DNA from: Acidobacteriota bacterium
Lineage (GTDB): Bacteria; Acidobacteriota; Terriglobia; Acidiferrales; UBA7541
Length of the DNA: 13,621 bases
Assembly (NCBI GenBank): GCA_003161495.1
Contig: PMOP01000457.1
Coordinates: 976-14,596, forward strand
Direction: 5' to 3'
In this document: positions 6,678-12,266 of the stretch, piece by piece
Numbering within the stretch: position 1 is the stretch's first letter
Layout of the letters: each line of letters starts with the position of its first letter
The notes under the pieces: generated by a model
Told to the model about the DNA's origin: nothing
The model's database searches: none
What the model saw: only the letters and a program-made list of their open reading frames with translations
Program-made: the position numbers and the translations under genes

Positions 6678-8274
6678 ACTTTTTGATGGGAATCAAATCG
6701 AGGCCAAAGTGTGGATGACTGTAAGTGCCGTCGACGAGCACGGGGACCACGGAGCCCTTCTTTTTATCTAAAAATGGATCAAGCACCTTGGCGAAGAGCG
6801 CCTTGATTCCGCTCGTGCTTTGCGAAAATTTGGCGTCCATTCTAAGCGTTCCGTGCAGGTCAACTTTCTCATTCAGCAGATTGAATGTTCCGTGCATCCG
6901 GGCGTCCGCCCCTGGAACTGAATACAGGAGTTCCGCGAATGTAGCTACGCCATCGTGCACCTCGATCTGCCCGTGCACGTGCGACATTACGTTTTCTTCG
7001 GGTTCTTCTTTTTTCTCTTCCGGCTTGTCCTTTTTTTCTCCGCGCGCCGTCTCACTTAGCTCATCCACGCTCACCTGGCTGGAGGGTTTTTCAAAGCGCC
7101 CGTTGTCGATATCGAACGCGCCCTGCAAGGTGACCTCTTTCAGGAACGGTTTTCCTTCGGGCGGCACCGTGACATGGGCCTTGAAACTCGTCGCTCCGGA
7201 CATGGGTGGTGTATTCCCCCTGACAAATAGCCGCAAAATATCCTGAATTCGCCCGTCGTGGACGGCGAAGTCTAGCGACGTAAACTTCGCGTCCCAACCT
7301 TCTTTTTTGGCGATGCTTCCACTGGAGTTGATCACCGTTTTGAAATAGGAGGTTTCGACGCTGGTTAGCGCCACATCGCCGTTCATGCTATTGACCACGA
7401 GCTGAAAGTGAGTAGACAGCGGCGCCGCGTGCTTGCTGCGCTTGACCTCGAAATCCGGTGAAGTGGTCGTGCCTTGCACGTTGACGTGGCCGAGCGGCCC
7501 CGAAAATGTTCCTTCTGAGTCCACGATTCCCGAAACGCCTTTGAAAACGCCCAGGTCAGCGCGCTGAAAAGAAAACGTTCCTGAAACCGGGGTCTGGCTT
7601 GGATCACTCGCATGGAATGGCCCAAAATGTCCCGTCGACGCGATTTCTCCCGGCGGCGATGGATTTTTCATTGTCAATCGATAGGACATTCCGGCCTGGG
7701 CGCTGACGGTTCCCAGACTAAGCTCGTGAATGTCAAATCGTGTTGCGGGATTGCCGTTCCCGCTCTCGAATTCCAGAACGGCACCATTCGCGACCACTTC
7801 GCCGATGGTCATTTGCGAGTCCGCATATCCGCCTGTAAAAGCGCCAGTATTTTTGAGAGGTGGAATCTGCAGCCGAAGGCCCTCCACGTACACTCTTGAG
7901 ATATGGTGCGGCCGGAAAATAAAGTCGGCATAGCTTCCTTGAATCGTTAACTTCTGGATCGAAACAACAGGCGGAGAGCCTGCGGGGCCCGAAGGGGAAC
8001 GGAACGCTACGCCCTCAACCGTGCAACCGGGATGGGGGAAATACTCGGTCTTAAAATGCTCGATGGTGACGTTACTCGGAAATGTTTCCCGTAAAGACGC
8101 CGTGACCGCCCTTTCCGAGAAGGGAAAATATCTCGCCAAAAAGAAGACAATCCCAACAAGTAGGATGACGGAAACGGAGGCGATCCATATCCACAGCCGC
8201 GATAGGTGAAATTGGCGCGCGCTGCCGGATGAAACATTTGCCGATTCAATTCGTATCGCCGAGCGTTCTGCCAT
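6676..8274 (-). CDS. AsmA-like inner-membrane-anchored protein (532 aa)
   Basis: The N-terminus is a short cytoplasmic tail, one transmembrane helix (about 27-47) and then a long periplasmic beta-rich region, the layout of AsmA-family proteins. This superfamily is linked to phospholipid transport and outer-membrane biogenesis. Visible features are the post-anchor motif FPSNVTIEHFKTEYFPHPG with VEGVAFRS, repeated beta segments, and an AsmA-C-like end (DIDNGRF, VHGQIEVHDGVATF, MHGTFNLLNEKVDLHGTLRMDA). A Lys/Glu-rich low-complexity stretch lies near residues 410-425, probably a flexible linker. It is shorter than classic AsmA (about 600 aa) or TamB. The start at 8274 is the only reasonable one because an in-frame stop lies 6 nt upstream at 8281-8283, but no clear Shine-Dalgarno is seen. 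It is transcribed divergently from the sulfite reductase operon. Confidence 0.78.
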   Translation of the reverse strand: MAERSAIRIESANVSSGSARQFHLSRLWIWIASVSVILLVGIVFFLARYFPFSERAVTASLRETFPSNVTIEHFKTEYFPHPGCTVEGVAFRSPSGPAGSPPVVSIQKLTIQGSYADFIFRPHHISRVYVEGLRLQIPPLKNTGAFTGGYADSQMTIGEVVANGAVLEFESGNGNPATRFDIHELSLGTVSAQAGMSYRLTMKNPSPPGEIASTGHFGPFHASDPSQTPVSGTFSFQRADLGVFKGVSGIVDSEGTFSGPLGHVNVQGTTTSPDFEVKRSKHAAPLSTHFQLVVNSMNGDVALTSVETSYFKTVINSSGSIAKKEGWDAKFTSLDFAVHDGRIQDILRLFVRGNTPPMSGATSFKAHVTVPPEGKPFLKEVTLQGAFDIDNGRFEKPSSQVSVDELSETARGEKKDKPEEKKEEPEENVMSHVHGQIEVHDGVATFAELLYSVPGADARMHGTFNLLNEKVDLHGTLRMDAKFSQSTSGIKALFAKVLDPFLDKKKGSVVPVLVDGTYSHPHFGLDLIPIKK

Positions 8275-8433
8275 CGCGACTTAATCCCGGGGCTTGGGCA
8301 CAACTGCAAATCTAGGTTCCGTTGAATCCAATAGAAAGTCTATCAGGTTGAAGCAGTATTCGAGCCAACTAAGATTCGGATCGAAGCATCCCTGGATTCA
8401 CGCCGCGCAAAAGGCGGCGCAATATTCCGCGAA
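8275..8433. other. Divergent regulatory region
   Basis: The left part of the 400-bp gap between the AsmA-like and sulfite reductase genes. It carries ATAGA-AAG-TCTAT (8331-8343), whose ATAGAAAGT recurs at 8460-8468, and a GC-rich hairpin CGCCGC-N7-GCGGCG (8401-8419) 15 bp before the -35 box of the rightward promoter. The leftward promoter must lie here but no good hexamer pair was found. Confidence 0.45.
8401..8419. repeat. GC-rich inverted repeat upstream of the promoter
   Basis: CGCCGC and GCGGCG around a 7-nt centre (GCAAAAG), ending 14 nt before the TTGACT box. It could be an operator for a regulator of the sulfite reductase operon. Confidence 0.35.
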
Positions 8434-8461
8434 TTGACTTTCTCTCGTCCCGCTGTATGAT
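8434..8461 (+). promoter_or_regulatory. Sigma70-type promoter of the sulfite reductase operon
   Basis: TTGACT (8434-8439) and TATGAT (8456-8461) are separated by 16 nt, each one mismatch from consensus. Transcription should start near 8467-8469, giving a leader of about 205 nt before the sulfite reductase start, with the leader-peptide GTG at 8474 almost at the 5' end. Confidence 0.7.
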
Positions 8462-8468
8462 AGAAAGT
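8437..8468. promoter_or_regulatory. Inverted repeat ACTTTCT-N18-AGAAAGT spanning the promoter
   Basis: A perfect 7-bp inverted repeat, half-sites 25 bp centre to centre, overlapping the -35 box and the expected transcription start. GTCCCG is also directly repeated at 8447-8452 and 8469-8474, 22 bp apart. The position suits a repressor, but the repeat could be chance. Confidence 0.35.
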
Positions 8469-8473
8469 GTCCC

Positions 8474-8554
8474 GTGTGCCCTAGGATCAAGGTCGGCGCC
8501 TGCTTCTGTTGTTGCTGCAACAGTGCGCCGCTGTGTGGGGGACTCGCGCGATAG
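8474..8554 (+). CDS. Cysteine-rich leader peptide (26 aa), attenuator
   Basis: GTG at 8474 opens 26 codons ending in TAG at 8552-8554. Seven residues are cysteine (2, 10, 12-15, 21), with the tract CFCCCC encoded at 8501-8518. The Cys codons mix TGC and TGT, so this is not a simple nucleotide repeat. The peptide is a probable sensor: scarcity of charged Cys-tRNA would stall ribosomes on the tract. The start is inferred because no ATG is in frame; a weak GAAAG lies at 8463-8467. If transcription starts near 8468 the message would have only about 5 nt before the GTG, so translation may be nearly leaderless. Cysteine attenuation leader peptides are known from actinobacteria; I know of none described in Acidobacteriota. 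Confidence 0.7.
   Translation: MCPRIKVGACFCCCCNSAPLCGGLAR
8494..8530 (+). promoter_or_regulatory. Pause or protector hairpin containing the Cys codons
   Basis: CGGCGC (8494-8499) pairs perfectly with GCGCCG (8525-8530), and inside it CTGTTG (8506-8511) pairs with CAACAG (8518-8523) around a 6-nt loop. The Cys codons lie in this stem. It would be the 1:2 type hairpin of a classic attenuator and would be melted by a translating ribosome. Confidence 0.55.
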
Positions 8555-8586
8555 GGAATCGAGAAATCGCAGCGCAGGGAGCCCAC
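8535..8586 (+). promoter_or_regulatory. Antiterminator of the cysteine attenuator
   Basis: GTGGG (8535-8539) can pair with CCCAC (8582-8586) and CTC (8543-8545) with GAG (8579-8581), with a 3-nt bulge. An inner hairpin GCGAT (8548-8552) with ATCGC (8566-8570) fills the loop. The 3' arm CCCAC is also the base of the terminator's 5' arm, so the two structures exclude each other. A ribosome at the TAG (8552) would cover the 5' arm; one stalled on the Cys tract would leave it free. Confidence 0.55.
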
Positions 8587-8621
8587 CTCGGTGACCAACC
8601 CGAAGGTGGGATTTTTGTTTT
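8582..8621 (+). terminator. Intrinsic terminator inside the sulfite reductase leader
   Basis: CCCACCT+CGG (8582-8591) pairs with CCG+AGGTGGG (8600-8610, one bulged A at 8603): 10 bp with an 8-nt loop. It is followed by ATTTTTGTTTT. It is a strong rho-independent terminator lying 53 nt before the start codon of the gene it precedes, which only makes sense as a regulated (attenuation) site. Confidence 0.75.
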
Positions 8622-8674
8622 CGGGCGAAGAAGCTTTTTGATTTTGGGCACCTTGTGATGGAGGCAAAAGTAAG

Positions 8675-10930
8675 ATGAAGGTCTCGAACTCTTCCTGGGC
8701 CGAACGGCTCGCCGGAAAAATTCCGGAAAGCCTGGCCCGAGAAATAGATATCTTTGAAACGGAAATTTCCTTGCGCAAGCAGGGGAAGATCGATGAGCGC
8801 CTGTTCGCGGAAACGCGGCTGCGACGCGGAGTCTACGGCCAGCGGTATGACAATGGACAAAGGCACAACGGGAAAACGGTGCAGCGGCTCGGGTATCCCT
8901 CCGGAGAACTGACCAAGGGTCCGAACACGATGTGGGATGCCCCGGGGATGCAGCGCATCAAGATTCCGGCCGGAGGGCTCAGCGGGCAGCAGCTTGAAAC
9001 ATTGGCGGACCTGGCCGAGGAATATTCCGACGGCATCGCGCACGTGACCACGCGGCAGGATTTCCAACTTCATTACGTACACATTGATGATACTCCCAGC
9101 GTGATGCGCCGCCTGGCCGCCGCGAACATCACCACGCGCGAAGCCTGCGGGAATTCGGTCCGCAATGTGACCGCCTGCCCCTACTCCGGCGTCTGCCCGG
9201 ATGAAAAATTCGACGTCACTCCTTACTCCCGCGCCATGTCCAAATTTTTGATGGGCCATCCGGACACGCAGAATTTCGGCCGGAAATTCAAGCCGTCCTT
9301 CAGCGGCTGCTCGCAGCATGCCTGCGGCCTCGCGAGCATGCACGACATGGGCATGATCGCCGTCACGCAAATCGAAAACGGAAAAGAGAAGCGCGGCTTT
9401 GAAGTGCACGTCGGCGGCGGACTCGGCGCCGTACCTTATCAGGCCAAACTTTTCGATTCGTTTGTTCCTCCCGAGGAATTGCTGCCTCTTGCGCAGTCGA
9501 TCTCCCGCGTTTTCGCGCGTCTCGGCGAAAAGAAAAATCGCAGCCGCGCGCGCATCAAGTTCCTGATCCAGGATTTGGGGATCGAGAAATTCAAGGAATT
9601 GGTGCGCGAAGAGCGAAAAACTTTGCCGCACGACGCGAGATGGACCGAATACATCGACGACGCGGAAAAATTTCAGGAATCACCACTCCGGCCCGGAGGC
9701 AAAGCGCCGCTCCTCGGCTCGGAATCTTTCCAGCGATGGGTAAAGACGAACACCCGTCCGCAAAAGCAGGAAGGCTACACAGTCGTCACGATCGCGCTTC
9801 CACTCGGCGACATTGCCTCTGACCAACTGCGATCCCTCGCGGACATTGCGCGCGGTTTTACGAGGGAGACGATCCGCTCGACTGTCGAGCAAAATATCGT
9901 TCTTCGCTGGATCAGCCAAAGCGACCTCGTTGAATTGCACAAGGCGCTTGAAGCCGCTGGACTTGGCGACGCCGGCGCCGGCAGCATCGTGGACATCGCT
10001 GCCTGTCCCGGCACTGACACTTGCAAGCTGGGCATCTCCTCTTCACGCGGGCTCGCCGCCGAATTGCGCAAGCGGCTCGGCGAGAAAAATTTCCAGTTGG
10101 ACGATTCCGTCGTGAAGCTGCACATCAAGATCAGCGGCTGCTTCAATAGTTGCGGTCAGCATCACGTGGCGGATCTCGGCTTTTACGGCGTCAGCCGCAA
10201 AATGTCAGGCTACGCGGTCCCGCATTTTCAAGTGGTTCTGGGCGGCGAATGGGAACACAACGGAGCTTCTTACGGTCTCCCGGTCATCGCGATCCCGTCC
10301 AAAAATATTCCCAAAGTTGTTTCTCGCCTGACGGATCGTTACGCGGCCAATCGCAAAGAGGGCGAGAGCTTCAAGGACTTCATTGCCCGAACCGGCAAAG
10401 TTGAGCTGAAAAAAATGCTGGAAGATCTTGCGCGCCCGCCGGCCGATGCCTCCGACCGTTCGTTCTTTCAGGATTGGGGCGATCCCCGGGAATACACGCT
10501 TGCGGATTTGGGAGTGGGCGAATGCGCCGGAGAAGTTGTGTCCTCCGTCGAATTCGATCTCGCCGCCGCTGAAAGGCAATTGTTCGAGGCCCAGGTGGCT
10601 CTCGAAAGCGGCCAAATCGACGAAGCGGGGCGGACGGCCTATCGATCCATGCTGCAAGCCGCGAAAGCGCTGGTGAAGATCGAGTCATCCAACATTGCGG
10701 ACGATCCGGCGCAAATCGTCAAGGAGTTCCGGGCACGCTTCTACGACACGCAGAAATTCTTCGATCCATTTGCAGGCGGGAAATTTGCTCACTATTTATT
10801 TTCCGCGCATGAAAAATCAGCCGAGCCGTACACGCCGGATTCGGCGCGCTACCTGATCGACGAAGCGCAGCTTTTTATTGACGCCGCGCACAGTTGCTAT
10901 AATCGAATTTCGGCGCCGGCGCACGCCTGA
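8675..10930 (+). CDS. Assimilatory sulfite (nitrite/sulfite) reductase with C-terminal HEPN-like extension
   Basis: A siroheme/[4Fe-4S] reductase (751 aa) of the NirA/SirA type, which reduces sulfite to sulfide with six electrons, probably from ferredoxin, in the cytoplasm. The start at 8675 has GGAGG at 8660-8664. It shows two ferredoxin-like/reductase half repeats. The second half carries the canonical cluster ligands C444-x5-C450 and C489-x3-C493 (ACPGTDTC, SGCFNSCGQ). The first half also keeps cysteines: C168-x5-C174 and C212-x4-C217. Y54 and C158 (EACGNS) may correspond to the Tyr-Cys pair beside the siroheme in mycobacterial SirA (from memory). The usual length is about 560-600 aa; residues about 628-745 are an added helical domain resembling HEPN folds. 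The cysteine attenuator upstream favours sulfite over nitrite as substrate. It leads an operon with the next two genes. Confidence 0.9.
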   Translation: MKVSNSSWAERLAGKIPESLAREIDIFETEISLRKQGKIDERLFAETRLRRGVYGQRYDNGQRHNGKTVQRLGYPSGELTKGPNTMWDAPGMQRIKIPAGGLSGQQLETLADLAEEYSDGIAHVTTRQDFQLHYVHIDDTPSVMRRLAAANITTREACGNSVRNVTACPYSGVCPDEKFDVTPYSRAMSKFLMGHPDTQNFGRKFKPSFSGCSQHACGLASMHDMGMIAVTQIENGKEKRGFEVHVGGGLGAVPYQAKLFDSFVPPEELLPLAQSISRVFARLGEKKNRSRARIKFLIQDLGIEKFKELVREERKTLPHDARWTEYIDDAEKFQESPLRPGGKAPLLGSESFQRWVKTNTRPQKQEGYTVVTIALPLGDIASDQLRSLADIARGFTRETIRSTVEQNIVLRWISQSDLVELHKALEAAGLGDAGAGSIVDIAACPGTDTCKLGISSSRGLAAELRKRLGEKNFQLDDSVVKLHIKISGCFNSCGQHHVADLGFYGVSRKMSGYAVPHFQVVLGGEWEHNGASYGLPVIAIPSKNIPKVVSRLTDRYAANRKEGESFKDFIARTGKVELKKMLEDLARPPADASDRSFFQDWGDPREYTLADLGVGECAGEVVSSVEFDLAAAERQLFEAQVALESGQIDEAGRTAYRSMLQAAKALVKIESSNIADDPAQIVKEFRARFYDTQKFFDPFAGGKFAHYLFSAHEKSAEPYTPDSARYLIDEAQLFIDAAHSCYNRISAPAHA

Positions 10931-10959
10931 GAAATTAAGTAGCTTTACTTTCACACGGC

Positions 10960-10981
10960 GCGGGCCCCATTTGCAGCCCGC
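10960..10981 (+). other. Intercistronic hairpin
   Basis: GCGGGC pairs with GCCCGC around a 10-nt loop in the 71-nt gap after the sulfite reductase gene, just before the AAAGGA ribosome binding site of the next gene. No U-tract follows. It may stabilise or partially separate the messages. Confidence 0.3.
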
Positions 10982-11001
10982 CGATAAAAGGAATCCAACG
11001 C

Positions 11002-11580
11002 ATGCAGCTCCAGCACGTCAACGTGAAACTGCTCGTCCAGAATCCTGGAGGCGCCAGCCTCGAGCCGCTGATCCCGGTATTTCATGGTTGGATCGAAAAT
11101 CAGGATGCCAAAGATGAGTTGCTGATAGATGTCGCCGATTACTCTCACGTTCCCGCTGGCCCGGGAATCGTCCTAATTGGCCACGAGGGAAACTACAGTG
11201 TCGACAATTCCGGCAATCGCCTCGGCGTTCGCTACAACCGCAAAGCGGCCGTGGACGGCAGCAATCAAGATCGCTTGTCGCAGGCTGCACGCGAGGCCCT
11301 CGCGGCCTGCCGGCGTTTGGAAGCGGAACCTCGCCTCGATGGAAAATTCCGATTCAACGGGCAGGACATCGAAATCTTCATCAATGACCGCCTGATCGCT
11401 CCAAACAACGCCGCAACGCGCGAAGCATTTGATGCGGACTTCCACGATTTTTCCCGGAAACTGTTTCGAGGAAAAGAGTATTCTATTTCTTACGGCGAGG
11501 ACCCGCGCAGCCTGTTCACGGCTTTTGTGAAAGCGGCTCGGCCCTTCGCTGTCACGGATTTGATCGAAGCGCTCGCATAG
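11002..11580 (+). CDS. Protein of unknown function in the sulfite reductase operon (192 aa)
   Basis: The start at 11002 has AAAGGA at 10987-10992, 9 nt upstream. It is soluble, with no signal peptide or membrane segment and no cluster-binding Cys motif. Visible blocks are an N-terminal beta/alpha part with IPVFHGWIENQ (about residues 24-34), LLIDVADYSHVPAGPGIVLIGHEGNY (about 40-66), a helical region AAREALAACRRLE, and an EIFINDRLIAPN segment (about 124-135). The pattern of conserved-looking His, Asp and Gly turns suggests a real enzyme or binding domain, but I cannot name its family. It lies 71 nt after the reductase and 34 nt before the OsmC gene on the same strand, so it probably belongs to sulfur assimilation or thiol/sulfide handling. 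That role is inference from position only. Confidence 0.8.
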   Translation: MQLQHVNVKLLVQNPGGASLEPLIPVFHGWIENQDAKDELLIDVADYSHVPAGPGIVLIGHEGNYSVDNSGNRLGVRYNRKAAVDGSNQDRLSQAAREALAACRRLEAEPRLDGKFRFNGQDIEIFINDRLIAPNNAATREAFDADFHDFSRKLFRGKEYSISYGEDPRSLFTAFVKAARPFAVTDLIEALA

Positions 11581-11614
11581 ATCGCAAACGCGTTTTCGCA
11601 GAGGAGAAACTCCC

Positions 11615-12136
11615 ATGGGAAAATTAATTCAAACCTCGAAAGTAAAAATCTCCAAGGAACCCGGAAAAAGCAAAATCAAGCGCGCGGAAATTGAGGGTTT
11701 CCCCGGCGCGCTGCGCATGGGAATTCATGGCGGCATCGCCCAGTACTTCAAGCTTTCGCCGGAAGAGCCCATGGCCTCGACGCTCGATTACATTGTCGCG
11801 GCGGTCGGCGGATGCATGACCGGCACCGTGGCCGGCGCTCTGGAAGCGCGCGGCGTCAGCGCGAATCCCGACAAGCTCCAAGTGGAAGCGGAAGGCCGCA
11901 TCGAAGATGTGGACGGCAAAATGATCCTGACGGGCATTAAGCTGCACTACCGTTTGAAAGTGCCGAAAGAGAAGCGCGCCACGATCGAGCGCGCGCTGGA
12001 ACATCACGAAGGACTTTGCGCGGCGTCGGAAAGCGTGCGGCGCGGCATCACAGTCGAATGGGACAGCGAAATCGTCGAAGAGTCCGATGCGGAAGCCGGC
12101 GAGACGCCGGCCGCAACAACCGCTGCCCGCCGATAA
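11615..12136 (+). CDS. OsmC/Ohr-family thiol peroxidase (173 aa)
   Basis: OsmC-family proteins reduce organic or fatty-acid hydroperoxides with two redox cysteines, usually as homodimers in the cytoplasm. Both catalytic cysteines are present: C67 in VGGCMTGT on the central helix and C135 in HEGLCAASES. The start at 11615 has GAGGAG at 11601-11606, 8 nt upstream. The N-terminal stretch to residue 20 is basic, and the C-terminus has a low-complexity Ala/Glu/Thr tail after about residue 155 that is probably disordered. The gene ends the sulfite reductase operon. The pairing fits a link between cysteine supply, sulfide or persulfide chemistry and peroxide defence; some family members (YhfA/YlqC-like) are of unknown role, so peroxidase activity is inferred from the family. 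Confidence 0.88.
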   Translation: MGKLIQTSKVKISKEPGKSKIKRAEIEGFPGALRMGIHGGIAQYFKLSPEEPMASTLDYIVAAVGGCMTGTVAGALEARGVSANPDKLQVEAEGRIEDVDGKMILTGIKLHYRLKVPKEKRATIERALEHHEGLCAASESVRRGITVEWDSEIVEESDAEAGETPAATTAARR

Positions 12137-12148
12137 AGCGGGCCGCCG

Positions 12149-12175
12149 TTCCGTCCCGCAAGCTTCGGGACGGAA
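12149..12175. terminator. Perfect 10-bp stem-loop after the OsmC gene
   Basis: TTCCGTCCCG and CGGGACGGAA flank a 7-nt loop (CAAGCTT) 12 nt after the OsmC stop codon. There is no U-tract (GGCGATAGTTT follows), so it may be a 3' stabilising structure or a non-canonical terminator. It marks the probable end of the operon. Confidence 0.5.
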
Positions 12176-12266
12176 GGCGATAGTTTCGCGATCGAATGTC
12201 GCTATCAAATTGCCCGATCATCCTGCGCGATCAAGCAGCGCCACTTGATGTAGACAAACTGGAGCG

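Noticed and set aside
6476..6718. 80-aa plus-strand ORF in the OMP/AsmA gap
   Set aside because: No ribosome binding site, runs antisense into the AsmA-like gene and spans a terminator-like hairpin.
8501..8523. Cys tract as a chance trinucleotide repeat
   Set aside because: The codons mix TGC and TGT and are broken by TTC, and further Cys codons lie outside the tract in the same frame, so a simple CTG/TGY slippage repeat is less likely.
8462..8674. Known metabolite riboswitch (SAM, cobalamin, TPP) in the leader
   Set aside because: I could not find the conserved cores of these classes, and the Cys-rich ORF explains the terminator/antiterminator better. A covariance-model search would settle it.
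8369..9631. 420-aa minus-strand ORF over the leader and sulfite reductase start
   Set aside because: Antisense to the reductase, His/Arg-rich with no domain; it also covers the promoter and attenuator.
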